From the NCBI RefSeq assembly GCF_044457565.1, contig NZ_JBITGZ010000012.1, positions 62,001-126,000 on the forward strand: a stretch of 64,000 nt of DNA, read 5' to 3'. Made by a program: the position numbers and the translations under genes. The notes beneath the pieces are model-generated. The model saw only the letters and a list, made by a program, of their open reading frames with translations. It had not been told where the DNA came from and made no database searches. Of the stretch, positions 26,303 through 36,380 are shown one piece after another. Source of the stretch: Kitasatospora sp044457565 (lineage in GTDB: Bacteria; Actinomycetota; Actinomycetes; Streptomycetales; Streptomycetaceae). How positions within the stretch are numbered: position 1 is the first letter of the stretch; every line of letters starts with the position of its first letter.

Positions 26303-27637
26303 TCAGCGCGGCTCGATCGGCGGCAGCCGGTAGCTGCCCTCCAGGACGGCGGCCCGCGGCTGGTAGAGCCTGACCATCGGCCGGAAGTCCCCCTCCGGGG
26401 TTGGCAGCCAGTTCGCCGCCTCCGCCGGGTCGGCCGGCCGCTCGCGCTGCATGACGATGGTCAGCGAGCCGTCCTCACCGCGGACCAGCCCGGGGGTGCG
26501 GTCCCCGATCGAGTACCGCCCGATCGGGTTCTCGACCAGGTAGAACTCCGGCATGGCGTACATCGTGACGGACCAGAACGCGTCGACCGGCGGGGTCTGT
26601 TCGAACCGCAGCGTGTACACGCCGGCGCCGTTGAGCTGCCGCCCCTCGGCGTCCGCGTGGCTGCTCAGGTACACCGCCTCGTACGCGTGGTTGCCCCAGA
26701 GCCCGGCCCGTGCGGCGACGGCCCGGGTCAGGTAGGCGGCCCGGCGGTCGGCGATCCGCCACTCGGGGTCCTCCAGGGTGCCGGGGCCGAAGAAGTCCAG
26801 GTTGTAGTCGAACAGGTGCAGGTTGGCGTTCCAGTCGCCCACCGGCTGGTTCTCCGGCGGCCTGGTCGCCTCCTCGATCCGCTGCTTGCCCGCCGCCAGT
26901 CCCTTGACCAGCGCGGCCGTCCAGTCGGCGGCGGCGGCGCGGTAGGGCGAGGGGCCCTCGTCGAGCAGGCCGAGCGGGGCGAAGCGCTGCTGGTACTCGC
27001 GGTCCGGCTCGGCGGGCGGGAAGGCGGCCGACCAGATCCGCAGCTTCTCGAAGAAGGCGAGCTCCGACGGCACGGCCGCGTCCGGCTGCGGCAGCCCGGC
27101 CACCACGCCGCCGGGCTCCAGCGGGCGCAGGCTCAGCTGCTCCTGGAGTGCCCGTACGCGCGGCAGGTCGTCCGGGCCGTCGCAGGCGTAACGGCCGATG
27201 ATGCTCGCCACCCGGGTGGGCGCGACGATCACCGGCAGGCCGTCCGGTGCGGTGCCGTGCCAGCCGGGCGGGGCGATCAGCCAGGTCTGCTCGGTGGTGC
27301 CGGTGGCCCGACGGCCGATGTACGCGAAGTTGTTGCTCCAGGCGTCCACGAACTGGAGGACGTAGTAGGCCCCGGCGGTGCCCGGGACGTGCAGGACCTG
27401 CGGCCCCTCGGAGAGGTCGAGCTGCGCGACGGAGTGGACGGTGTCGTTGTTGACGCAGGCGTAGCCGTCCTTGGCGTCGGCGAGCTTCGAGCCGTGGCTG
27501 AACCGGTTGAACGGCGCGGCGGCGACGCTCCCCATGCCCTCCCGGTTGAACCGCTCGACCATGGAGAGGTCAAAGACCATCGGGTAGCCGTAGATGTAGG
27601 CGTCGGCGGCCAGGGCCTCCAGCGCGGGCTCGATCAT
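26303..27637 (-). CDS. DUF1254/DUF1214 domain protein (copy 1)
   Basis: The 444-residue protein has the DUF1254 N-terminal part (DAYIYGYPMVFDLSMVERFNR; VNNDTVHSVAQLDLSEGP) and the DUF1214 C-terminal part (FWSVTMYAMPEFYLVENPIGRYSIGDRTPGL; ANWLPTPEGDFRPMVRLY). The order and length are normal for COG5361 proteins, whose biochemical role is not established. No signal peptide is visible, so it is probably cytoplasmic. The ATG at 27637 follows GGAAAGGACC. It is the downstream member of a tandem pair with the gene at 27730-29055. The two share the FWSATMYALP-type and YSIGDRTPGLV segments and are diverged duplicates. Confidence 0.85.
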   Translation of the reverse strand: MIEPALEALAADAYIYGYPMVFDLSMVERFNREGMGSVAAAPFNRFSHGSKLADAKDGYACVNNDTVHSVAQLDLSEGPQVLHVPGTAGAYYVLQFVDAWSNNFAYIGRRATGTTEQTWLIAPPGWHGTAPDGLPVIVAPTRVASIIGRYACDGPDDLPRVRALQEQLSLRPLEPGGVVAGLPQPDAAVPSELAFFEKLRIWSAAFPPAEPDREYQQRFAPLGLLDEGPSPYRAAAADWTAALVKGLAAGKQRIEEATRPPENQPVGDWNANLHLFDYNLDFFGPGTLEDPEWRIADRRAAYLTRAVAARAGLWGNHAYEAVYLSSHADAEGRQLNGAGVYTLRFEQTPPVDAFWSVTMYAMPEFYLVENPIGRYSIGDRTPGLVRGEDGSLTIVMQRERPADPAEAANWLPTPEGDFRPMVRLYQPRAAVLEGSYRLPPIEPR

Positions 27638-27729
27638 TCGAGGTCCTTTCCGGGACGGGGGGTGGTCGCGTACACGGTGTGGCGGGGGTGGCGGTGGCGG
27701 CAGGGGTCGCAGGAGTGGCTCGGCAAGGC

Positions 27730-29055
27730 TCAGACCGGAGTCAGCGGCGGGAGGGTCCACCGGCCGTCGAGCACGGACGGGTCGGGGCCGTAGACGCGGA
27801 TGATCACGGTGAACGGGCCGTCGGGCGCGGGCAGCCAGTTGGCGCAGTGCTCGGCGTTGGCCGGGCGCTTGCACTGGATGTGGAGGGTGAGGCCGCCGTC
27901 GGGGTCGCGGACCAGGCCGGGGGTGCGGTCGCCGATCGAGTAGCGGTCCAGCGGGTTGTCCACCAGCAGGCGGTCGGGCAGCGCGTACATCGTGGCCGAC
28001 CAGAAGAACCGTGCGGGCGGCAGCGCGCCGGGGGCGAAGCGCAGCACGTAGTCGCGCCGGCCGGCGTCGGGCGGGCGGTTGCCCTCGCTGTCGGCCGGCC
28101 AGCCGCCGTACCAGGCCTCCTCGGTGGGGAGCCCGTACAGGCCCTTCATGGCGCCCACCGCGCGCGCCAGGTACTCGCCGCCCAGCTGCTCCCGGGTGCC
28201 GAAGAGGCCGGCCGTGCCGGTGCCGGCTGCGGCTGCCCGCGCCAGCTCGGCGCGGGCGTCCACGATGCCGCTCTCGATCTCGGTGCGTACCTCGGCGGGC
28301 AGCGCGGCGGGCTCGAACTCACCGCGGCCGTCGACGCCCAGGGCGGCCAGCCGTCCGCGCAGGTCCGCCTCGGCGGGCAGGACGGGGAAGAAGCCGAGCA
28401 GGAAGTCGAGGAGGCCGAAGAACTCGATGGTGTCCAGCACCTCCTCCCGCCAGAGCGGCCAGACGGGGTGCGGGGCGGGCGGCGGGGCGGGCGTGCCGGC
28501 GTACTCGTGCATCGGCCGCAGGAGGTACCCCCGCTGGACGGCCTTCAGCTCCTCGACCGCCGCGGGCGAGCTCCCGGCCAGGTACGTACGGCCGAGGATG
28601 CCGACCAGGTCGGTGGCGGTGCGGATGACGCTGTCGATCCCCTCGGGCACCTCGCCCTGCCAGCCGGGGCCGGCCACCAGGTGGTCGCCCGACTGCGGGC
28701 CGGTGCTGCGGGAGCCGATGAAGCCCGCGTAGAGGGTGTCCAGCTCATGGACCGGGAGCACGTAGTAGCGGTCCACGGCGGGCACCGACACCACCCAGGG
28801 CTCGGCCCGCAGGTCGAGCCAGGCCCGGGAGTAGGAGGTGTCGTTGTCGGGCGTGACGACGTCGGGGCCGGCGGGCGTGGAGTGCTGCGGGTAGTGCCGG
28901 AAGACACCGAAGCCGCCGACGTAGCGAGGGTCCGCGTCGTCGACGGCCTGGGGGCAGAGTGTGCGGTAGTTCTCCAGGAGGGCGTAGCCCCAGATCCAGG
29001 CCTCGGCCGCGGTGCCGCGGATGGTGGCCGGGTCCACGAGTACCGGGTTGCCCAT
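27730..29055 (-). CDS. DUF1254/DUF1214 domain protein (copy 2)
   Basis: The 441-residue protein belongs to the same family as its downstream neighbour. N-terminal family segments are AAEAWIWGYALLENYRTL and TPDNDTSYSRAWLDLRAEPWVV. C-terminal segments are FFWSATMYALPDRLLVDNPLDRYSIGDRTPGL and CANWLPAPDGPFTVIIRVY. The ATG at 29055 has GGGGAG upstream. It is probably the first gene of an operon with copy 1 (92-bp gap) and perhaps the GAP-family gene. It is divergent from an epimerase gene, and a perfect 8-bp-arm inverted repeat lies in the shared promoter region. Function unknown. Confidence 0.85.
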   Translation of the reverse strand: MGNPVLVDPATIRGTAAEAWIWGYALLENYRTLCPQAVDDADPRYVGGFGVFRHYPQHSTPAGPDVVTPDNDTSYSRAWLDLRAEPWVVSVPAVDRYYVLPVHELDTLYAGFIGSRSTGPQSGDHLVAGPGWQGEVPEGIDSVIRTATDLVGILGRTYLAGSSPAAVEELKAVQRGYLLRPMHEYAGTPAPPPAPHPVWPLWREEVLDTIEFFGLLDFLLGFFPVLPAEADLRGRLAALGVDGRGEFEPAALPAEVRTEIESGIVDARAELARAAAAGTGTAGLFGTREQLGGEYLARAVGAMKGLYGLPTEEAWYGGWPADSEGNRPPDAGRRDYVLRFAPGALPPARFFWSATMYALPDRLLVDNPLDRYSIGDRTPGLVRDPDGGLTLHIQCKRPANAEHCANWLPAPDGPFTVIIRVYGPDPSVLDGRWTLPPLTPV

Positions 29056-29092
29056 GCTGTCGTTCTCCCCAGCCGTCGATCCATCAATCCAG

Positions 29093-29119
29093 ACATAGCA
29101 GTACAAATGGATGCTATGT
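29093..29119. promoter_or_regulatory. Perfect inverted repeat ACATAGCA-N11-TGCTATGT
   Basis: The 8-bp arms lie at 29093-29100 and 29112-29119, about 40-65 bp upstream of the DUF1254 start and 200 bp upstream of the epimerase start. The AT content is well above its surroundings. On the minus strand it contains TGCTATGTC, an extended -10-like sequence. It is a probable operator-promoter of the DUF1254 operon; the regulator is unknown. Confidence 0.55.
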
Positions 29120-29314
29120 GGCGGGGAATGGAACAGCACCTCAGCCACGGCGCCGCGCCACCGGTCCGTGGGCGAACGGCCGATAGGGCGGTGGGCGGCG
29201 CAGCGGGCAGCCGGGCAGCGGGCGCACGACGCACGCCTCTGCCCGAAGCGAACGGCCTCAGCCCGCGGCGAACGCCCGGGCGTATCCGGCCGCCGACGGG
29301 CAAGAGTGACCGGT

Positions 29315-30382
29315 ATGAAGATCCTCCTGCTCGGCGGTTCGTCCTTCCTCGGACGGGCCTTCGCCTCCGAAGCCCTCGCCCGGGGCCACCAGGTCACCAC
29401 CTTCAACCGCGGCCGCTCCGGCACCGACCTGCCCGGCGTCCGGGCCGTCCGGGGCGAGCGCGGTTCGGCCGACGACCTGACCGCCCTGGTCGAGGGGCGG
29501 CACTGGGACGCCGTCGTCGACACCTCGGCCCAGCAGCCCGAGGAGGCCGCTCTCTCCGCCCGGTTGCTGAGCGGGCACGTGGACCACTACACCCTCGTCT
29601 CCTCCGTCCACGCCTTCTCCGGCTGGGGGCCGCAGGTGGTCGACGAGGGCTCCCCGCTGCACCCGTGGTCACCGGACACCCCGCCCGAGGAGGTGCCCTA
29701 CAACGCCCTCAAGGCCGGGTGCGAGCTCGCCGTACTGGAACGGTTCGGCGAGCGCTCGACGATCCTCAACAGCGGGCTGCTGATCGGCCCGCACGAGATC
29801 GGCGGACGGCTGCCGTGGTGGCTGGAGCGGATGGCCCGCGGCGGTCCCGTCCTGGCGCCCGGCGACCGGGGCCGGACGATGCAGCCGATCGACACCCGCG
29901 ACTTCGCCGCGTTCGGACTCGATCTGCTGACCGCGGGCCGCGGCGGCCGGTACGTCACCACCGCCCCGCCGGGGCACACCACCTTCGGCGAGTTCCTCGA
30001 CGCCTGCGTGCGGGCCACCGGCGGCGGGGCCGAACTCGTCTGGGTGGACGAGGCCCCGCTGCTCGCCGAGGGGCCGGACCAGGTCCAGCCGTGGAGCGAG
30101 CTGCCGCTCTGGGCCCCCGACCTGCCCGAGTGCGCCGCCATCTGGCTCGCCGACAGCAGCCGGGCGCAGGCCGCCGGTCTGCGCTGCCGCCCGGTCGCGG
30201 ACACCGCCCGGGACACCTGGGCCTGGCTCCGCGAGCGGGGCCTCGGGGTGGACACCGACGAACTCGGCCGCAAGGGCCGCGAGGGCGGGACGCGGCTCGG
30301 CATCGCCCCGGAGAAGGAGCGCCGGCTGCTGGCCGCCCACTCCAGCGGCGGGAATCCTGCGGAGGCGTCCGGCGGGGGCTGA
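29315..30382 (+). CDS. NAD-dependent epimerase/dehydratase (extended SDR)
   Basis: The 355-residue protein starts with a Rossmann nucleotide-binding motif (ILLLGGSSFLGRAFASEALARGHQVTTFNRG; GGxxFLG). The active-site Tyr-x-x-x-Lys is in VPYNALKAGCE, with a Ser in LVSSVHAF. The subgroup resembles reductases annotated as NAD-dependent epimerases or isoflavone-reductase-like proteins; no substrate can be named. The ATG at 29315 is chosen where the glycine motif begins; a much longer upstream reading frame has no family support. It ends with a disordered Gly/Ser tail. It is divergent from the DUF1254 pair and may share its regulation. Confidence 0.85.
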   Translation: MKILLLGGSSFLGRAFASEALARGHQVTTFNRGRSGTDLPGVRAVRGERGSADDLTALVEGRHWDAVVDTSAQQPEEAALSARLLSGHVDHYTLVSSVHAFSGWGPQVVDEGSPLHPWSPDTPPEEVPYNALKAGCELAVLERFGERSTILNSGLLIGPHEIGGRLPWWLERMARGGPVLAPGDRGRTMQPIDTRDFAAFGLDLLTAGRGGRYVTTAPPGHTTFGEFLDACVRATGGGAELVWVDEAPLLAEGPDQVQPWSELPLWAPDLPECAAIWLADSSRAQAAGLRCRPVADTARDTWAWLRERGLGVDTDELGRKGREGGTRLGIAPEKERRLLAAHSSGGNPAEASGGG

Positions 30383-30410
30383 GCGCAGCAGGTCGGCGCA
30401 ACGGCGGGAG

Positions 30411-30437
30411 TGGGAAGTCGGCCGGGCCGACTTCCCA
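30411..30437. terminator. Terminator between the epimerase and DUF4239 genes
   Basis: TGGGAAGTCGG (30411-30421) and its complement (30427-30437) form an 11-bp stem with a CCGGG loop between convergent genes. Confidence 0.65.
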
Positions 30438-30506
30438 GTCCATGGCGGAGGCGCCCAGGGCGCCGGGGCCCGGAGCAGGGGTGCCCGGGGCGCCTGGCCG
30501 TACGGG

Positions 30507-31265
30507 TCAGCGCGGGGGTGGGAGCCGCTGGAGGAAGACGTCGAAGGCCGTCGGCTTCACCGCCGTCACCCCCGTGAACGGGAAGTCCATCTCCTTGATC
30601 ACGATCAGCGAGATCACCACCAGCCCGCTCAGCGCAAGCACCATCAGGGTGTGGGAGAGCGTGTTGGAGAGGCCGAACAGGAAGGTGAACCCGATCGTCA
30701 GGACCGCCCCCGCGATCAGCGCCGTCCAGAGCAGCGGCGGCACCTCGTCGTCCACCTGGTTGAGCCGCTGGCGGCGCTCCGAGGCGAGGCTCTCCAGATG
30801 GGTCACGGCGTGCTCGTACAGCACCCGCTGCTGGTCGGTCTCCGGCACGATCGAGAAGACGTCGGCGCGCATCGCGTACACCAGCTGGGTCGCCTCGGCG
30901 CTGCTGTGGTGCTCGGCCATCAGCGGCCACTCGGTGTCCATCACCAGCCGGGCGTAGTCCAGCGTCCGCTTCTCCAGCTGCGGGCCGAGCGGGGCCGGTA
31001 GCTCACGGGAGATCCAGTAGACGCCGGCCAGTGAGTCGGCCTCCTGGAAGGTCGTCCTGCGAGCGGCGTCGTTGTTCTCCCAGACCGCGATCACCACGAA
31101 GGCGAGCAGGACGGCGTAGAGCACGCCGACGGCCGCGAAGATGAACCCGGCGACGTCGTTGTGCGCCTCACGGACGGGATGCGGGACATACCGCTGGAGC
31201 AGCTTCAGGCCTGTGGCGAGCACCAACAGGACGACCACCAGCGTGCCGATGTCGAACCAACTCAT
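30507..31265 (-). CDS. DUF4239 (bestrophin-like) membrane protein
   Basis: The 252-residue protein has two N-terminal transmembrane helices (IGTLVVVLLVLATGLKLL; GFIFAAVGVLYAVLLAFVVIAVW) and two C-terminal ones (LLWTALIAGAVLTIGFTFLFGL; LMVLALSGLVVISLIVI). A soluble helical segment of about 110 residues lies between them. This is the DUF4239 architecture, distantly related to bestrophin channels. The ATG at 31265 follows GGGAG. The gene lies 157 bp after the polyprenyl synthase gene on the same strand, so it may be the third member of the encapsulin transcript. A membrane protein beside a prenyl-diphosphate nanocompartment is suggestive, but the link is inference. Confidence 0.8.
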   Translation of the reverse strand: MSWFDIGTLVVVLLVLATGLKLLQRYVPHPVREAHNDVAGFIFAAVGVLYAVLLAFVVIAVWENNDAARRTTFQEADSLAGVYWISRELPAPLGPQLEKRTLDYARLVMDTEWPLMAEHHSSAEATQLVYAMRADVFSIVPETDQQRVLYEHAVTHLESLASERRQRLNQVDDEVPPLLWTALIAGAVLTIGFTFLFGLSNTLSHTLMVLALSGLVVISLIVIKEMDFPFTGVTAVKPTAFDVFLQRLPPPR

Positions 31266-31422
31266 GTGCGACTCCCAGGGATTGCCAGGAACGGAACGGT
31301 GACGCGGGAGCGGTGGACGGTCAGTGCGCCGGCCGGCTTCGGCCGTACAGGCGGCCGGTGGGACGGGCAGCCGACGGTACGGGCGGCCCACGGGACAGGC
31401 TGTCGGCGACTGCGCCAGGCGG

Positions 31423-32472
31423 TCAGTGGCTGCGACGGGTGACGAGCTCGGCCAGGGCGAGCAGTTCGTCGGCGGCCGAGGGCTCCGGCACCGCGTCCGC
31501 GAGGTGGGCGATCGCCTCGGCCATCCGCTCGCAGGACTCGCTCTGCGCCCACCCGCGGCCGCCGGCACCCTCCACGGCGCTGGCGCACCTCACCAACTCC
31601 TGCGGTGTCAGCCGCCGTTCGAGGGCGTAGAGGCCGGCCAGGACCGCACCGTCCGACGTGCCCGAACCCAGCGCCGCCACCACCGGGAGGGACTTCTTGC
31701 GGGCCGCCAGGTCGGCGCCGACCGGCTTGCCGGTGACCGCCGGATCGCCCCAGATCCCGATCAGGTCGTCGATGAGCTGGAACGCCAGCCCGATCTGCCG
31801 CCCGAACGCGTCCATCGCCCGGGCGGCCTCCTCCCCCGCCCCCGCGTACAGGGCGCCGAGCGCGCAGGCGCAGCCGAGCAACGCCCCGGTCTTGGCCTCG
31901 GCCATCGCCAGGCACTCGGCGAGCGTGACGTCGCCGCGCTGTTCGAAGGCGCAGTCGGCCTGCTGGCCCTCGCAGAGTTCGACGACACAGTCGGTGAGAC
32001 GGCGGATGGCGGCCTGCGCCGCGGGGTGGGTGTCCTGCGCCAGGGTGCGCAGGGCGAGCGAGTGCATGGCGTCCCCCGCGAGGATCGCCTCGGTGGTACC
32101 GAACACCCGCCAGGCGGTGGGCCGGTGACGCCTGGTCCCGTCGCGGTCGATGACGTCGTCGTGGAGCAGGGTGAAGTTGTGGATGAGCTCGACGGCGGCG
32201 GCCGCCGCGACGGCGTCGGCGGGCCGGCCGCCGAGCGCGTGGGTCGCGGCGAGGACGAGGGCCGGCCTGATCGCCTTGCCCGGATCGGCGGTGGCCGGCG
32301 AACCGTCCGGCTCCCACCAGCCGAAGTGGTAGCCGGCGACCCTGCGCATCGCGGTGGGCAGCTTCTCGACGGCGGCGCGCAGGGCCGGGTCGACCAGGCC
32401 TCTGGTACGGGTGAGGATGTCGGCCGCCTCGCCGCCCTCCCGGCGGTCCCGCTCCAGCGTGAAGATCCCCAT
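31423..32472 (-). CDS. Polyprenyl diphosphate synthase, likely encapsulin cargo
   Basis: The 349-residue trans-prenyltransferase joins isopentenyl diphosphate to allylic diphosphates. The first aspartate-rich motif is LLHDDVIDRD (Asp 105, 106, 109). The second is LIDDLIGIWGD (Asp 235, 236), in the DDxxG form often seen in actinobacterial enzymes. The family K-x-x-R-P segment (GKAIRP) is at residues 66-70. Chain length cannot be read from the sequence. The ATG at 32472 has GAGGGGGAG six bases upstream; an in-frame ATG near 32606 would add a Pro/Arg-rich disordered extension of about 45 residues. It follows the Family 2B encapsulin shell gene on the same strand. Prenyltransferases are one of the two known cargo classes of that shell family, the other being terpene cyclases. 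Confidence 0.92.
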   Translation of the reverse strand: MGIFTLERDRREGGEAADILTRTRGLVDPALRAAVEKLPTAMRRVAGYHFGWWEPDGSPATADPGKAIRPALVLAATHALGGRPADAVAAAAAVELIHNFTLLHDDVIDRDGTRRHRPTAWRVFGTTEAILAGDAMHSLALRTLAQDTHPAAQAAIRRLTDCVVELCEGQQADCAFEQRGDVTLAECLAMAEAKTGALLGCACALGALYAGAGEEAARAMDAFGRQIGLAFQLIDDLIGIWGDPAVTGKPVGADLAARKKSLPVVAALGSGTSDGAVLAGLYALERRLTPQELVRCASAVEGAGGRGWAQSESCERMAEAIAHLADAVPEPSAADELLALAELVTRRSH

Positions 32473-32717
32473 GGGCTGCTCCCCCTCGTGGTTGCGCCGG
32501 GCCCGGCCCCGGGCGGGGCCGGGCGGTGCGGTGACGGTGCGCCGGCGGTGCGTCGGCGGCGTGGCGCTCGGGCCGGACGGTGGTCGGACCGGGCATGAAC
32601 CATGCATTCCGTGCACGATTCGCCACCAAGATTTCCGGTGATTCCGGATCCGGCCGTCGGCTGTACCGCGCCGATTCCATCCGAATTCCACCCGGATTCA
32701 CCCCGCCGGGCGGGCCG
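32473..32717 (-). promoter_or_regulatory. Gap between encapsulin and prenyltransferase genes with strong hairpin
   Basis: The 245-bp gap contains a perfect 10-bp GC stem (GCCCGGCCCC 32501-32510 and GGGGCCGGGC 32515-32524) only 29 nt before the cargo start. A lower-GC part follows at 32600-32705. The hairpin has no T-run on the minus strand; it could attenuate read-through or stabilise a processed message. A second promoter for the cargo gene may lie in the AT-richer part. Confidence 0.4.
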
Positions 32718-34145
<1,428 letters not shown>

Positions 34146-34594
34146 ACAGGAACCCTCCGCGTGAACGCGTGAACCGAATGAAGTGTCGCCTTGCACCCAT
34201 CATGGTGAAGCCGTTCGGCGGACATTGCAATCACTCTTTCGAGTGGTGAGATGTGCTGGACAATTAGCACGACTGGAGCACCCGATCGATATCGGTTCGA
34301 GGCTCATTCGAACGGCTCGGAATTCATGCTCAATCCGCGTGAAACCTGCCGGCAACAAGTCCGCGGCCCGAATTCCCGGCCCGCGCCGGCCACCGCCCCT
34401 GGCCCCCGCCCGGCAGGCGCCCACCCGCCGTGCACGACACCCCGCCGGGAGCGCTAAGGTGCCACCTCAAGGGCACGGCCAAGGCGCAGCGCGCACGACG
34501 CCGCCGACCGCCGGGTTGCGCACGTCCACGCCCCGGTCGGGCGGCCGCACCGGGGTGCCCTCCCGATCGTTCACCCCTGCCCAGGGAGACCTCC
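34146..34594. promoter_or_regulatory. Divergent promoter region of the encapsulin and ATP-grasp genes
   Basis: About 450 bp without a gene. It is markedly AT-richer at 34180-34345 than its surroundings, so it probably drives both genes. It contains two tandem CGCGTGAA octamers (34158-34173) next to the encapsulin ribosome-binding site and the small inverted repeat CACTC-TTTC-GAGTG near 34231-34244. I could not pair -35 and -10 boxes convincingly. Confidence 0.4.
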
Positions 34595-35665
34595 GTGAGC
34601 GCCCCCATACGCGTCTGGCTCAACCGCACCTACGCCGAGAACGTGTTCTTCATCGAGCTGCTGCGCGCCGCGCCGCGCCCCATCGAGGTCCATGCCACCC
34701 ACGTCGATCCGGACTCCCCCGTCCTGGCCGCCGCCGACGTCGGCTCCCTGGAACCCGCGAACCTGTCCCCCGACGCCTACGTCGACTTCGCCCTCGACTA
34801 CTGCGCCCGCAACTCCATCGACGTCTTCGTCCCCCGCCTCAACCAACTGGCCATCTCGCTGCACCACCAGGAGTTCCAGGCCGTCGGCACCGCCCTGGCC
34901 TGCCCGCCCGCCACCGCCATCGCGGCCTTCGACAGCAAGGTCGACGGCTACGGCGCGATCGCCTCGCTCGGTCTGCCGACGCCGCCCTGGTGGCAGGTCA
35001 GGACGGCCGCGGAGCTGCTGGCCGCCGTCGGCGAGATCGAGGCCGCCGGCTCGGTGGCCTGCCTCAAGCCCGCCTCGGGCGCGGGCGGCGAGGGCTTCCG
35101 GGTGCTCACCCGCGAGCCGTTCGGGCTGCACCGGCTGGCCGGCGCCCCGGACGCGCACATCCAGCTCGACCAGCTGGTGGCCGCCCTGCACGACTCCCCG
35201 AACCCGGTCGACCTGCTGGTGATGCCCTACCTCGAAGGGCCCGAGGTCTCGGTGGACTGCCTGGCCGACCGCAGCGGGCGGCTGGTCACGGCCATCGGCC
35301 GGTGCAAGCATCGCCGCCGGCGCAGCTTCACCACCGCGCCCCGGTACCTGGAGCCCGCCCGCCGTCTGGTCGAGGGCTCCGGCATGGCGTTCCTCTCGAA
35401 CGTCCAGTTCCGCCACCACGCCGGCGAACCGGTGATCATCGACGTCAACACCCGCCCGTCCGGGGGGCTGCACCAGCTCCGGCTCTGCGGCCTCAACCTG
35501 CCGTGGAACGCCGTGCAGTTGGCGCTCGGCGAGACACCCGTCCAGCTGCCCGTCCACGAGCTGGCCGGCATCGAGTACACCCTGGTCGCCGGGGTCCAGC
35601 CCGTCCTGCCGCGCCAGCTCCCGCACACCAGGGAGCGGGTGCCGGCCGCGTTCGACCTGGTGTAG
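34595..35665 (+). CDS. ATP-grasp domain protein
   Basis: The 356-residue protein fits the ATP-grasp ligase fold, which couples a carboxylate to an amine or thiol through an acyl phosphate. The family pattern is seen in an N-terminal pre-ATP-grasp domain (residues 1-100), the nucleotide-binding KPASGAGGEGFRVL region near residue 155, the central MPYLEGPEVSVDCLAD strand near 215, and the metal-binding end VIIDVNTRPSGGLHQL near 285-300 (Asp and Asn). The substrate is unknown. GTG at 34595 has GGGAG six bases upstream. It is divergent from the encapsulin operon across 449 bp, so shared regulation is possible but not shown. Confidence 0.82.
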   Translation: MSAPIRVWLNRTYAENVFFIELLRAAPRPIEVHATHVDPDSPVLAAADVGSLEPANLSPDAYVDFALDYCARNSIDVFVPRLNQLAISLHHQEFQAVGTALACPPATAIAAFDSKVDGYGAIASLGLPTPPWWQVRTAAELLAAVGEIEAAGSVACLKPASGAGGEGFRVLTREPFGLHRLAGAPDAHIQLDQLVAALHDSPNPVDLLVMPYLEGPEVSVDCLADRSGRLVTAIGRCKHRRRRSFTTAPRYLEPARRLVEGSGMAFLSNVQFRHHAGEPVIIDVNTRPSGGLHQLRLCGLNLPWNAVQLALGETPVQLPVHELAGIEYTLVAGVQPVLPRQLPHTRERVPAAFDLV

Positions 35666-35666
35666 C

Positions 35667-35713
35667 GGAGCCCGGGGGCGCGGTCGCCGTACGGCCGCCG
35701 CGGCCCTCGGGGC
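35667..35713. terminator. Imperfect hairpin between the ATP-grasp and ogt genes
   Basis: GAGCCCGGGGGCGCGG pairs imperfectly with CCGCGGCCCTCGGGGCTC between two convergent genes. Confidence 0.45.
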
Positions 35714-36253
35714 TCAGCCGGGACCGTTCCAGTCCAGGGTCGGGTCCAGCACACCCTCCAGGGTGAGCAGCCAGCGCTTGACCTCGATGCCGACCCGGCC
35801 GCCACCGAAGCCGCCGATCCCGTCCGCCGCGACCACCCGGTGACACGGCACCAGCAGTGCGAAGGGATTGGCGGCCATCATCTGCCCGACCGTCCGGGCG
35901 GCCAGGCCCGGCTCCGAGACGTCCTCGAACACTCCGCTGCGGGCGGCGAGTTCACCGTAGGTGATGGTGCTCCCGTACGGGACCTCGGCCAGCAGGGTCC
36001 GGAGTACGGTGCGGTGCGGTCCGCTGCTCGTACTCCAGTCGATCGGCAGGCCCAGCTCGCGGCGCCGGCCACCGAGGTACTCGCCGATCCGGCCCGTGAC
36101 CGCGGCGATCTTGGCCGGATCGGTACAGAGCGGCTCCCGCGCCGCGCCCTCGCCGCCGTTGTAGTCCACCGCGGCCACCCCCAGCGGCGACACCGCGATC
36201 CGCATCGGACCGCTGGGCAGCGGCGTCCCGACGGTGATCCAGGAGATCGACAT
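35714..36253 (-). CDS. ogt: Methylated-DNA-[protein]-cysteine S-methyltransferase
   Basis: The 179-residue suicide enzyme removes O6-alkyl groups from guanine. The active-site motif PCHRVV with the acceptor cysteine (about residue 137) is followed by IGGFGGG. The helix-turn-helix/Arg-finger region VPYGSTITYGELAARSG precedes it. Length and order fit Ogt-type proteins without an Ada regulatory domain. The final SLEGVL-like segment (LLTLEGVLD) is also conserved. ATG at 36253 follows GGAGG at a long distance; no other start fits better. It is convergent with the ATP-grasp gene and probably acts alone in alkylation repair. Confidence 0.93.
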   Translation of the reverse strand: MSISWITVGTPLPSGPMRIAVSPLGVAAVDYNGGEGAAREPLCTDPAKIAAVTGRIGEYLGGRRRELGLPIDWSTSSGPHRTVLRTLLAEVPYGSTITYGELAARSGVFEDVSEPGLAARTVGQMMAANPFALLVPCHRVVAADGIGGFGGGRVGIEVKRWLLTLEGVLDPTLDWNGPG

Positions 36254-36380
36254 ACCCGTCCGCCCAGCCTCCGCGCCGTCGGCCCGAGCCCATGGCAGCG
36301 GCCGGGAGACGACCGCCTGCCGGTCGTCTCCTGCGCCATCGTACGGCGGGCCCGCACCGCGGCGCAGGGCGTTCCCGCCG

